This document shows positions 32,197 to 40,470 of a stretch of 64,000 nucleotides of DNA, one piece after another. Source of the DNA: Lentzea atacamensis. Lineage in GTDB: Bacteria > Actinomycetota > Actinomycetes > Mycobacteriales > Pseudonocardiaceae. The translations under genes and the position numbers were made by a program. A model generated the notes under the pieces. That model worked only from the letters and a program-made list of their open reading frames with translations. It was not told the origin of the DNA and ran no database searches. The stretch lies in assembly GCF_003269295.1 (NCBI RefSeq), contig NZ_QLTT01000002.1:992001-1056000 (forward strand). The letters run 5' to 3'. Numbering within the stretch: position 1 is the first letter of the stretch; every line of letters begins with the position of its first letter.

Positions 32197-34401
32197 TCAA
32201 CTTCGCCGCGGTTCGCAGGGCCTCCCGAGCAGATCCGGAATCAGCGGCGGGCGCCAGCCCGGCCACGGCTCGCACGGTTCCGAGGTCGGCGGCGGTGTGG
32301 TCGGCACCGGCGACGACGGCGGCACGGACGGCGGCGGCTCCGTGGTGGACGGCGGCAGCACCGGCGGCAACGCCGGCGTCGGCAGCGTCGGGGTGCCCGG
32401 CTTCGTCGGCTCGACCGGCTTCGGCTTCGCCGGTGGTGTGGTCGTCGCCGTGGTCGGCGGAACGGTGGTCGGTGCGGGTTCGGAGGTCGTGGGCGGCTTC
32501 ACCACGTCGTCGACCGGCGGATGGTCCGGCCGCATCTTCACCGGCACGGTCACGGTCTTGCGGGCGTTGCCCAGCGCCGCGGTCACGGTGATCGTCCCGC
32601 CGCGGTGCGGCAGTCCGAACGCCCAGATCGACATGCGGAAACTGGCGCCCTTGTCGAGGTCGGTGACGCAGTGGATGGAGTTCTTGTCCGTCCGCGAGCA
32701 CTCCCGGCACGGCGTGAACACCACGATGTTCTCCGACGACGACACGTCGAGCTTCAGCGTGCCGGCGCGCGGTCCTTTGTTGCGCACCTTCACGTCCACG
32801 CGCGGGTCCCAGAACACCTCGTGCCAAGTCGACACGGTCAGCTCGATGTCGTCGTTCACCGGCGGCACGTCGACCGTGACGCTGACGTTGACCGAGATCG
32901 CGGTGCCCGCGGAGATCGTCCCCGTGATCGTGCCCGGCTGAGCGTCCTCCGTCGCGCGCAGGCGGAACAGGAACGTCGCCTGCCCGCCGGGTGCGATGCC
33001 CTGCGGCGTCGAGCAGGTGATCGTGCCGCTGCCCGCCGGGCAGTTCACCGTCTGGTCCGCGGAGCCGTCGGGCTGCAGCAGGCGCGCGGTGAACGACGAC
33101 GGCCCGCCGGTCGACAGCACGCCCGGCGGCAGGTTCAGCACCATGCTCGCGGGCGGGGCCGCGGTGCCGCCGGTGTTCCGGACGGTGACCGGGAAGTCCT
33201 TGGGCTCCTCGCCGGGCGTGAGCGTGTACCCGCTCGGCGTGGTGGGCGTGAGCGACGCGGGCGGCGGCTCCGGCGCCGGCTCCGGCGCAGGTGCCGGCTC
33301 CGGCGCGGGCGGTGCCGGTGGCGGCGGCTCGGGTGACGGCGTCGGGACGGACGGCGGCGACGGCGGCTGCGGCGAGGGCGGCGGAGGTTGCGGGGACGGC
33401 GGCGGCTGGACCTGCGTCACCGCTGGTGGCGGTTCGGCGGCCTGCACCTGCGGGGCCTGCTGCTCTCCGCCTCCCGCGGTCAGCGCGATCACCACGGCGG
33501 CGGCCACGGCAGCCGCGGAGCCACCGACCGTGACCAGCTGGCGGGGGATCGAGGCACCGACCGCACCCGCGCCACCGGCAGCCGCACCGGCACCGACGAC
33601 AGCCGTGGTCGCGCCCGCGGTGACCAGGTAGGTCGCCGCACCCGCGCCGAGCACCAGCGGCGCGACGAAGATCCGCAGCGCGCCGTTGACGTCCGCGAGC
33701 TCGGCGGCCAGCCGGCGGCACCGGCCGCACTCGTCGAGGTGGGCCTCGACCTGGGTGGCCTCGCGCTTGGACAGGCCGGCCCGTGTCCACGCGCCGAGCC
33801 GATCGACCGTCGCCCTGCAGCGTTCCGCGCTGGTCTCGGCCAGGTGCATCTGCAGGTACTGCTGCTTGAGGCCCTCGCGGGCCCGGTAGGCGAGCGCGGA
33901 CACGCCGTTGGCCGTCAGCCCGAGCAGCGGGGCGACCTCGGCGGGCGACTGGCCCTCGATCTCGGTGTGCCAGAGGACCATCTGCCAGCGCTCGGGCAGC
34001 GCGGCGAACGCGCGGGCGGCCATCGAGCGTTCCAGCCCCGCCACCGCGGTGTCGCTGAACGCCACGGCGGGCGCGACGTCGGTCATGTCCTCGGTGAGGT
34101 CGATCTTCTTGTCGCGGCGGGTCTTGTCGTACGCGGTGTGGCGCAGCGCCGTGAGCAGGTACGCGCGGAACGCCGAGTCGGGGCCGCGGCCGGCACGGAG
34201 CGTGTCGAGCACCTTCGCGAACGCCTCCGACACGAGGTCGTCGGCCTCGGCCTGGGAGCGGGCCAACTGGCGGGCGAGGTTGTAGGCCGCCGAGACGTGC
34301 CGTTCGTACAACTGGCCGTAGGCGTCGATGGTCCCTCCGCGCACGGACTCGATGAGTTCCGCGTCGCTGGGCCCCTGGACGTCTGCAGGAACGGTCGCCA
34401 A
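32197..34401 (-). CDS. Membrane-tethered ECF sigma factor fused to anti-sigma-like and extracellular domains
   Basis: 734 residues. Sigma region 2 at ~25-95 (YGQLYERHVSAAYNLARQLA, ADDLVSEAFAKVL), region 4 at ~125-180 (LPERWQMVLWHTEIEGQSP, SALAYRAREGLKQ). Then a zinc-binding anti-sigma motif His221-x3-Cys225-x2-Cys228 (HLDECGRCRRL), hydrophobic segments at ~245-312, a Pro-rich spacer ~320-385, two Ig/DUF11-like extracellular modules (~385-605, the second with CRECSRTD), and a Thr/Pro tail with late Cys residues. Sigma and its likely inhibitor are thus one polypeptide crossing the membrane, similar to the ECF groups with large C-terminal extensions known in Actinobacteria. TTG 34401 has GAGGAGGG nine bases upstream. 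Confidence 0.88.
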   Translation of the reverse strand: MATVPADVQGPSDAELIESVRGGTIDAYGQLYERHVSAAYNLARQLARSQAEADDLVSEAFAKVLDTLRAGRGPDSAFRAYLLTALRHTAYDKTRRDKKIDLTEDMTDVAPAVAFSDTAVAGLERSMAARAFAALPERWQMVLWHTEIEGQSPAEVAPLLGLTANGVSALAYRAREGLKQQYLQMHLAETSAERCRATVDRLGAWTRAGLSKREATQVEAHLDECGRCRRLAAELADVNGALRIFVAPLVLGAGAATYLVTAGATTAVVGAGAAAGGAGAVGASIPRQLVTVGGSAAAVAAAVVIALTAGGGEQQAPQVQAAEPPPAVTQVQPPPSPQPPPPSPQPPSPPSVPTPSPEPPPPAPPAPEPAPAPEPAPEPPPASLTPTTPSGYTLTPGEEPKDFPVTVRNTGGTAAPPASMVLNLPPGVLSTGGPSSFTARLLQPDGSADQTVNCPAGSGTITCSTPQGIAPGGQATFLFRLRATEDAQPGTITGTISAGTAISVNVSVTVDVPPVNDDIELTVSTWHEVFWDPRVDVKVRNKGPRAGTLKLDVSSSENIVVFTPCRECSRTDKNSIHCVTDLDKGASFRMSIWAFGLPHRGGTITVTAALGNARKTVTVPVKMRPDHPPVDDVVKPPTTSEPAPTTVPPTTATTTPPAKPKPVEPTKPGTPTLPTPALPPVLPPSTTEPPPSVPPSSPVPTTPPPTSEPCEPWPGWRPPLIPDLLGRPCEPRRS

Positions 34402-34540
34402 GTCTCGTGTCCCTCCTCGTGGCGCTCAGTGTGACGCACGACGCCTCGCAGAGTCATCTCAATCCCCCACGCGGGTTGCGTCACGAACCGGAGGTGGCTG
34501 CGTCTCCCACCTGGAATCGGGAGAGCTGAAGGGAGACCGG

Positions 34541-35308
34541 GTGGGTGTCGCACAAGCGGAACGCCTGCTGAAGTCGAGGTGGCGCACCGCCACCATGGCC
34601 GCAGGCTGGGCGTTCCCCGCAGACTGGCCGCTCGCCGAGGTCGACGAGGTGTGCGCTGCGGTGCTCGGGAACGCCGATCCCGGCGACGCGCTGGTACGGC
34701 TGGGCCGGGCACGTGCCGAGGCGGGCGCCGGTCTCAGCGAGACGCTGCTCGACCTGGCGGCGCTGCACGCCGTGCTGACCGACGCGTCGCACATCGTGTC
34801 GCCGGACGTCGACGCGCTCCCTTCGCGAATGCTGCGCATGACAGCGCTTGGATGGGCGGACGTGGTGACGAAGCAGGCCGGTGACTGCGCGGCCGAGGAT
34901 GCTCTGACCGGCCTGGCGACGGCCGCGTACCTGCGGACCAGGCTGGGCGAGGTGTACCGGGAGACGCCGGTCGCGCCCCTGGACTACGCACTCGTGTTGC
35001 TGCGCCTCGACGTGCACCGCGCCTCCGGCTGGTCCCGCGTCGTCGCGATGACCCTCGTCTCGGACGCCCTGCGCACCGTGTTCGACGGCGGCGAGACGCT
35101 GGCGACGCTCGGCCCGTGCGTGGCCGCGGTCCTGGTGCGCCGCGACGGACTGCTCGCGCGCAGGGTCTCCAACCTGCGTGTTCTCGCCGCGGACCGGCTC
35201 GCGGACGACCCCAGCGTGCGGCCGGTCGGGCCCGCGAAGGTCTGGACCGAGAGGTTGCCGGACACGCACGCCGAGGCGTGCGCGCTGCTGAGCTCGCTTG
35301 GGCGCTGA
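34541..35308 (+). CDS. Degenerate GGDEF-like protein
   Basis: 255 residues, cytosolic. A helical N-terminal half (residues 1-~115) precedes Asp120-ALTGLATAAYLRTRLGEVY, which matches the opening D-x-LTGL-x-N-R-x-x-F of diguanylate cyclase domains. DYALVLLRLDVHRASGW and LVSDALRTVFDGGETLATLG match later strands, but the GG(D/E)EF active-site loop is absent, replaced around ACVAAVLVRRDG. Cyclase activity is therefore unlikely; a regulatory or binding role is possible. GTG 34541 has AAGGGAG seven bases upstream. It is divergent from the sigma-fusion gene across 139 bases with no clear promoter elements. Confidence 0.65.
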   Translation: MGVAQAERLLKSRWRTATMAAGWAFPADWPLAEVDEVCAAVLGNADPGDALVRLGRARAEAGAGLSETLLDLAALHAVLTDASHIVSPDVDALPSRMLRMTALGWADVVTKQAGDCAAEDALTGLATAAYLRTRLGEVYRETPVAPLDYALVLLRLDVHRASGWSRVVAMTLVSDALRTVFDGGETLATLGPCVAAVLVRRDGLLARRVSNLRVLAADRLADDPSVRPVGPAKVWTERLPDTHAEACALLSSLGR

Positions 35309-35374
35309 TCTCCCCTGTCCCGCGCCTGGGTGCTTCCCCGTCCCCACCGGGTCGCTTCCCAACGTCCGCAGAAG

Positions 35375-35402
35375 TGTTCTATTGTCTTAGTTCAGTAGAA
35401 CA
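35375..35402 (+). promoter_or_regulatory. Palindromic operator upstream of the GntR-ABC operon
   Basis: 28-base imperfect palindrome: left arm TGTTCTATTG (35375-35384) and right arm CAGTAGAACA (35393-35402) match at 9 of 10 positions, around an 8-base centre. It ends 15 bases before the GTG of the GntR-type regulator at 35418, the usual place for autorepression by YtrA-like regulators. The local A+T content is high for this genome. No confident -10/-35 pair could be fixed. Confidence 0.6.
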
Positions 35403-35417
35403 ATCTGGGGAGCGTGT

Positions 35418-35798
35418 GTGGTCGAGTTCCACATCGACCGTGGCAGCGGTCTTCCCGCGTACCTGCAGCTGGGGCAGCAGGTCAGGGAGGCCATGAGACT
35501 TGGTTGGCTGCAACCGGGAGACCGCCTGCCGACGGTCCGGGATGTCGTCGCGACCAGCGGCGTGAACGCGAACACCGTGCTCAAGGCCTACCGCGAGCTG
35601 GAGCTCGCGGGCCTCGTCGAAGCCCGTCAGGGCTCCGGCACCTTCGTGAAGTCGTCCCTGGGGTCTGCCGCCCCCGAGGACCTCGACCCGCTGCGGGCGT
35701 CGTTCGCCGGCTGGGTCGCGGAGGCACGCTCCGCCGGGTTGGAGGACGAGGACATCTACGCGCTGGTGCGCGAGGTGCTGAGTGGGGGAGCGCAATGA
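35418..35798 (+). CDS. GntR-family regulator, YtrA subfamily
   Basis: 126 residues: winged helix-turn-helix (GLPAYLQLGQQVREAMRLGWL, QPGDRLPTVRDVVATSGVNANTVLKAYRELE, GLVEARQGSGTFV) with only a short ~45-residue helical end, the YtrA type that lacks a ligand domain and usually controls an adjacent ABC exporter. The GTG start has GGGGAG upstream. Its stop overlaps the ATPase start (ATGA). The 28-base palindrome just upstream is the likely binding site. Such systems in Gram-positive bacteria respond to cell-wall antibiotics. Confidence 0.92.
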   Translation: MVEFHIDRGSGLPAYLQLGQQVREAMRLGWLQPGDRLPTVRDVVATSGVNANTVLKAYRELELAGLVEARQGSGTFVKSSLGSAAPEDLDPLRASFAGWVAEARSAGLEDEDIYALVREVLSGGAQ

Positions 35799-36589
35799 GC
35801 GTGGTCGCGGCCGAAGTGTCGAAATGGGCGGTGCGAAACGTCTCCTTCGAGCTGCCGCCGGGCAGCGTCACGGCACTCGTGGGGGCCAACGGCTCCGGCA
35901 AGTCGACGTTGCTGAACGTGCTGGCAGGGCATCTGCCCGCGGACTCGGGGCACACGGCGCTCGCGGGCCGTGTCGCGTACGTGCCGCAGCACAAGCCGAT
36001 GTACCGGAACTTCAAGGTCGCCGACGTCCTGCAGTTCGGCCGCCGCATGAACAAGGTCTGGGACAACGACCGTGCCGACGGGTGGCTCGACAGGTTCAAG
36101 GTGCCGCGCCGGCTGCAGATCGGCGATCTGTCCGGCGGTCAGCGCACGCACGTGACTCTCGCGCTGGCACTGGGATCCCGCCCGGACGTGCTGATGCTCG
36201 ACGAGCCACTGTCCGAACTGGACCCGTTGGCGCGCAGGAAAGTCATGCGGGAGTTGCTGACCCTGGTGAACGACAACGGCATGACGCTTGTCTTCTCCAC
36301 CCATGTCGTCGCGGAGATCGGTGGCGTGGCCGACCGGCTGCTGCTGCTCGCCGACGGACGGCTGATCGTGGACGGCGACACCGACGAGTTGCTGGAAGAG
36401 CACGTTCTCTACACAGGACCGCGGGTGACCGAACCGCCGGTGGAAGGACGTGTGGTGCTCGCAAAGCACAGCAAGTCGCAGTCTTCGTACCTCGTGCGCT
36501 CCGGCGGCACGCAGATCGACGAGCCGTGGACCGCGCGGTTCGTGACGCTGGAGGAGCTGGTCGTGGCGCACCTGGAGCGTGCAGCGTGA
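35795..36589 (+). CDS. ABC transporter ATP-binding protein
   Basis: 264 residues. Walker A GANGSGKST (~29-37), Q loop YVPQHKPMY, signature LSGGQRTHV, Walker B VLMLDEPLSELD, H loop FSTHV. Single nucleotide-binding domain with a ~60-residue C-terminal extension (VEGRVVLAKHSKSQSSYLVRSGG). Couples ATP hydrolysis to the permease encoded next (GTGA overlap). The gene group regulator-ATPase-permease suggests drug or antimicrobial-peptide export; the substrate is not known. Confidence 0.93.
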   Translation: MSVVAAEVSKWAVRNVSFELPPGSVTALVGANGSGKSTLLNVLAGHLPADSGHTALAGRVAYVPQHKPMYRNFKVADVLQFGRRMNKVWDNDRADGWLDRFKVPRRLQIGDLSGGQRTHVTLALALGSRPDVLMLDEPLSELDPLARRKVMRELLTLVNDNGMTLVFSTHVVAEIGGVADRLLLLADGRLIVDGDTDELLEEHVLYTGPRVTEPPVEGRVVLAKHSKSQSSYLVRSGGTQIDEPWTARFVTLEELVVAHLERAA

Positions 36590-37509
36590 AGGCACTCGCC
36601 TGGCTGACCTGGCGTCAGCACCGGTGGACGATCATCCCCACCGTGGTTCTCTCCCTGCTCGCCGCCTACGGGCTCATCGCCGCGGAGACGGGTACGAGCA
36701 TCGGCTCGATGCCGATCAGCGGCTTCTACGGGCTCATGGTGCAGATGGTGTTCGGCGGCGTGATCGGCATGTTCTGGGGCGCCCCGCTGATCGCCCGCGA
36801 GCTGGAGGAACGCACCTACTTCGTGGCGTGGGGCCAGGACGTGACGCCCGTGACGTGGTTGCGCGGCAAGGCACTCGTGCTCGGCGGCCTCGCCGCCGCG
36901 CTGGGTCTCGTGGTCGGGCTCGGCGACGGGTACTCCGGCACCCAGAACGCGTGGTCGGCGTTCGAGGCGCATCCGGCCGTGCAGGTGGGTTACGCGCTCT
37001 ACGGACTCGCCCTCGGTGTGTTCATCGGCATGCTCGCCAGGCACGTGGTGACGGCGATCGCGGCAACGCTGGTCTTCTACACGTTGTCCCGCGTGCTGCT
37101 GTCCGCGCTGGTGCGCGACCATTACCTGCCGGCGGAACGAAGTGTTGCCCGTTGGTACAGCACCCCGGAGATCCCCAAGGGTGCGCTCGAGCTCGGCAGC
37201 GGTTTCGTCGGCTCGGACCTGCGCCCGGTGGACGTGCCGGAGGCGTGCGCCGGGCTTGTGAACCCGAACACCTGCGTGCGCAGCTCCGGCAGCGCCGTGG
37301 GCACGTACGTCGACTACCAGCCGGTCGAGCGGATCGAGGCCTTCCGCTACATCGAGTTCGGCGTGTACGTGCTGCTCGCCGCCGTGCTGTTCGCGCTGAC
37401 GTTCCGGCTGCTGCGCCACGGCGGCGGGTGGAAGCCGTCCCGCCGCCACCGCCGCATCACCTCCGAGCCAGAGCCGGTGCAGAGCACGCCCGAGCCGGTG
37501 CAGGGCTGA
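36586..37509 (+). CDS. ABC transporter permease
   Basis: 307 residues, about six membrane helices: TIIPTVVLSLLAAYGLIA, GLMVQMVFGGVIGMFWGAPLIARELEERTYFVAW, LVLGGLAAALGLVVGLG, YALYGLALGVFIGMLA, ATLVFYTLSRVLLSALV, YVLLAAVLFALTFRLL. A ~90-residue external loop with two Cys lies before the last helix. N-terminal WLTWRQHRWTI is a recurrent start in actinobacterial YtrA-linked permeases. GTG 36586 overlaps the ATPase stop. Ends with a repeated EPVQSTPEPVQG tail. Third and last gene of the operon; purK begins 46 bases later. Confidence 0.9.
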   Translation: MKALAWLTWRQHRWTIIPTVVLSLLAAYGLIAAETGTSIGSMPISGFYGLMVQMVFGGVIGMFWGAPLIARELEERTYFVAWGQDVTPVTWLRGKALVLGGLAAALGLVVGLGDGYSGTQNAWSAFEAHPAVQVGYALYGLALGVFIGMLARHVVTAIAATLVFYTLSRVLLSALVRDHYLPAERSVARWYSTPEIPKGALELGSGFVGSDLRPVDVPEACAGLVNPNTCVRSSGSAVGTYVDYQPVERIEAFRYIEFGVYVLLAAVLFALTFRLLRHGGGWKPSRRHRRITSEPEPVQSTPEPVQG

Positions 37510-37555
37510 CTCTGCTGGTGAGCTCTGCAGAAGCTGCAGGTAGGCTGCCTGAACC

Positions 37556-38743
37556 GTGGACTCCCGTACCCGTCTCCCCGTCGTCGGCATGATCGGCGGC
37601 GGGCAGCTCGCCCGCATGACGCACCAGGCCGCGATCCCGCTCGGCCAGTCGCTTCGCGTGCTCGCCGTCTCCGAGAACGACCCCGCCGCGCTGGTCGCAC
37701 GGGACGTGATGCTCGGCACGCACACCGATCTGGACGCGCTGCGCGCGTTCGCGAAGGGCTGCGAGGTCGTCACGTTCGACCACGAGCACGTGCCGTCCGA
37801 GCACCTCCGCACGCTGGTCGCGGAGGGCGTGAAGGTGCACCCCGGCCCGGACGCGCTGCAGTACGCGCAGGACAAGCTGAAGATGCGCGTGCGGCTGGCC
37901 GAGCTGGGCCTGCCGGTGCCGCCGTTCGCCGAGGTCCACGAGGTGCGCGACGTCATGCGCTTCGGTGCCGAGCACGGCTGGCCGTGCGTGCTGAAGGCGG
38001 TCCGCGGCGGCTACGACGGGCGCGGCGTGTGGATGCTGAACCAGCCGCACAGCGCCGAGCTGGTCGTTCCGGAGCTGCTGGAGGCCGGCACGCCGCTGAT
38101 GGTCGAGCAGTGCGTGCCGATGCGCCGCGAACTGGCGGCCGTGGTCGCGCGCTCACCGTTCGGGCAGGGCGCGGCGTGGCCGGTCGTCGAGACCGTGCAG
38201 TCCGAGGGCATCTGCGTCGAGGTCCTCGCCCCGGCGCCTGCTTTGGACGGTGCCGCGGCCCAGGAACTGGCCCTGAAGGTCGCCGAAGCGCTGGGCGTCG
38301 TGGGCGTGCTGGCCGTCGAGCTGTTCGAGACCGCGGACGGCGTGGTCGTCAACGAGCTCGCGATGCGCCCGCACAACTCGGGCCACTGGTCGATCGAGGG
38401 CGCGCGCACCTCCCAGTTCGAACAGCACCTGCGCGCCGTCCTGGACTACCCGCTGGGCCGCACCGACCTGATGGCACCCGCCGTCGTGATGGCGAACGTG
38501 CTCGGCGCCGCCGAACCGTCGGCGATCGGGCCCGACGAGCGCGTGCACCACCTGTTCGCGCGCTTCCCCGACGCGCACGTGCACCTCTACGGCAAGGAGG
38601 AACGGCCGGGCCGCAAGATCGGCCACGTGACGTTCCTCGGCAAGGACATGACCGAGGTCCGCCACCGCGCCCGCCTGGCCGCGGACTGGCTGTCCACCGG
38701 TACGTGGTCAGACGGATACGACATTCACGGGAGTGCGGAGTGA
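37556..38743 (+). CDS. purK: N5-carboxyaminoimidazole ribonucleotide synthase
   Basis: 395 residues, ATP-grasp fold. Converts AIR, bicarbonate and ATP to N5-CAIR in purine synthesis. Seen: [20 protein letters not shown] at the N terminus, [15 protein letters not shown] (ATP-binding loop), [18 protein letters not shown], and [18 protein letters not shown], which carries the metal and substrate residues. GTG 37556 is the start. It overlaps purE by GTGA, so the two enzymes of this two-step route are made together. A possible -10 (TAGGCT) lies ~12 bases before the start, but no -35 is obvious. Confidence 0.96.
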   Translation: MDSRTRLPVVGMIGGGQLARMTHQAAIPLGQSLRVLAVSENDPAALVARDVMLGTHTDLDALRAFAKGCEVVTFDHEHVPSEHLRTLVAEGVKVHPGPDALQYAQDKLKMRVRLAELGLPVPPFAEVHEVRDVMRFGAEHGWPCVLKAVRGGYDGRGVWMLNQPHSAELVVPELLEAGTPLMVEQCVPMRRELAAVVARSPFGQGAAWPVVETVQSEGICVEVLAPAPALDGAAAQELALKVAEALGVVGVLAVELFETADGVVVNELAMRPHNSGHWSIEGARTSQFEQHLRAVLDYPLGRTDLMAPAVVMANVLGAAEPSAIGPDERVHHLFARFPDAHVHLYGKEERPGRKIGHVTFLGKDMTEVRHRARLAADWLSTGTWSDGYDIHGSAE

Positions 38744-39228
38744 CTCAGGTTGGCGTGATCATGGGCAGCGACTCGGACTGGCCGGTGATGAAGGCGGCCA
38801 CCGAAGCGCTCACCGAGTTCGGCGTCTCGTTCGAGGTGAGCGTCGTCTCCGCCCACCGCACCCCGCAGCGCATGCTCGACTACGCCACCTCCGCGGCCTC
38901 GCGCGGCCTCCGCGTGATCATCGCGGGTGCCGGCGGCGCCGCCCACCTGCCCGGCATGGTCGCCTCCGCCACCGTGCTCCCGGTCATCGGCGTCCCCGTG
39001 CCGCTGAAGTACCTCGACGGCATGGACTCCCTGCTCTCGATCGTGCAGATGCCCGCAGGCATCCCCGTGGCCACGGTCTCAGTGGGTGGTGCCCGCAACG
39101 CCGGTCTGCTGGCCGTCCGGGTGCTGGCCGCGTCGGACCCGGACCTGCAGGAGCGCATCGCCCGCTTCCAGGCAGAACTCGAGCAGCTCGTACTAGACAA
39201 GGACGCGGCGCTGCAGAAGTCCCTCTGA
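38740..39228 (+). CDS. purE: N5-carboxyaminoimidazole ribonucleotide mutase
   Basis: 162 residues, class I PurE. Rearranges N5-CAIR to CAIR. The phosphate-binding motif GSDSDWPVM, the SAHRTP loop with the catalytic His, [16 protein letters not shown], and [24 protein letters not shown] are complete. GTG 38740 overlaps the purK stop. A small hairpin (GTGCT-CAAC-AGCAC) follows the stop immediately and could weaken read-through into fadE, which has its own strong ribosome binding site. Confidence 0.96.
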   Translation: MTQVGVIMGSDSDWPVMKAATEALTEFGVSFEVSVVSAHRTPQRMLDYATSAASRGLRVIIAGAGGAAHLPGMVASATVLPVIGVPVPLKYLDGMDSLLSIVQMPAGIPVATVSVGGARNAGLLAVRVLAASDPDLQERIARFQAELEQLVLDKDAALQKSL

Positions 39229-39306
39229 GTGCTCAACAGCACACCGGCGCCTCTGGTAAACGGGCGCTAACATCGTGCCGAGTACTCGCTACCGGGAGGT
39301 AACAAG

Positions 39307-40470
39307 GTGAACCCGAGCTTCGGCACCTACCAGCTCGCCGAGGAGCACGAGGCGCTGCGAGAGGCCGTCCGCTCGCTCGCCGAGAAGGAGATCAAGCCGT
39401 TCGCGGCCGAGGTCGACGAGAACGAGCGCTTCCCGGTCGAGGCCCACAACGCCCTCGTCAAGTCCGGCTTCGCGGCCGTCCACGTCCCGGAGTCCTACGA
39501 CGGCCAGGGCGCGGACTCCGTCGCCACGTGCATCGTCATCGAGGAGATCGCCCGCGTCTGCGCCTCCTCCTCGCTGATCCCGGCCGTGAACAAGCTGGGC
39601 ACCATGCCGATCCTGCTCTCGGCCTCCGAAGAGCTGAAGCAGCTCGTCATGCCGTCCATCGCCTCGGGCGAGGCCATGGCCTCCTACGCCCTGTCCGAGC
39701 GCGAGGCGGGCTCCGACACCGCCTCCATGCGCACGCGCGCGGTGCTGGACGGCGACCACTGGGTCCTGAACGGCACCAAGTGCTGGATCACCAACGCCGG
39801 CGAGTCCACCTGGTACACGGTCATGGCCGTGACCGACCCCAACGCCGCGAAGAAGTCCGCCGGCATCTCCGCGTTCGTCGTGCACAAGGACGACCCCGGC
39901 TTCTCGGTGGGCCCGAAGGAGCGCAAGCTCGGCATCAAGGGCTCGCCGACCCGCGAGATCTACTTCGAGAACTGCACGATTCCTGCTGACCGCATCATCG
40001 GCGAGCCGGGCACCGGTTTGAAGACCGCTTTGAAGACGTTGGACCACACGCGTCCGACGATCGGTGCGCAGGCCGTCGGTATCGCGCAGGGTGCCCTCGA
40101 GGCCGCTGTCGCGTACGTCAAGGACCGCAAGCAGTTCGGAAAGTCCATTTCGGACTTCCAGGGTGTGCAGTTCATGCTCGCCGACATGGCCATGAAGATC
40201 GAGGCCGCTCGGCACATGGTCTACGTCGCCGCCGCCAAGGCTGAGCGTGGGGAGCCGAACATCGGCTTCATCACCGCCGCCGCCAAGTGCTTCGCTTCCG
40301 ATGTGGCCATGGAGGTCACCACGGACGCGGTGCAGCTGTTCGGCGGGGCCGGGTACACGCGGGACTTCCCCGTCGAGCGGATGATGCGGGACGCGAAGAT
40401 CACGCAGATCTACGAGGGCACGAACCAGATCCAGCGCGTCGTGATGTCGCGCGCCGTGCTCAACGGCTGA
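39307..40470 (+). CDS. Acyl-CoA dehydrogenase (FadE25-like)
   Basis: 387 residues, FAD-dependent. First step of fatty-acid beta-oxidation or related acyl-CoA desaturation. Family blocks: YALSEREAGSDTASMRT, CWITNAGES, SVGPKERKLGIKGSPTREIYFENC, DRKQFGKSISDFQGVQFMLADM, AKCFASDVAMEVTTDAVQLFGGAGYTRDFPVERMMRDAKI, and the catalytic Glu in IYEGTNQIQR. GTG 39307 with GGGAGGT nine bases before. It follows purK-purE, as fadE25 does in mycobacteria (from memory), and its last 11 bases overlap the end of the convergent alarmone synthetase gene. Confidence 0.94.
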   Translation: MNPSFGTYQLAEEHEALREAVRSLAEKEIKPFAAEVDENERFPVEAHNALVKSGFAAVHVPESYDGQGADSVATCIVIEEIARVCASSSLIPAVNKLGTMPILLSASEELKQLVMPSIASGEAMASYALSEREAGSDTASMRTRAVLDGDHWVLNGTKCWITNAGESTWYTVMAVTDPNAAKKSAGISAFVVHKDDPGFSVGPKERKLGIKGSPTREIYFENCTIPADRIIGEPGTGLKTALKTLDHTRPTIGAQAVGIAQGALEAAVAYVKDRKQFGKSISDFQGVQFMLADMAMKIEAARHMVYVAAAKAERGEPNIGFITAAAKCFASDVAMEVTTDAVQLFGGAGYTRDFPVERMMRDAKITQIYEGTNQIQRVVMSRAVLNG

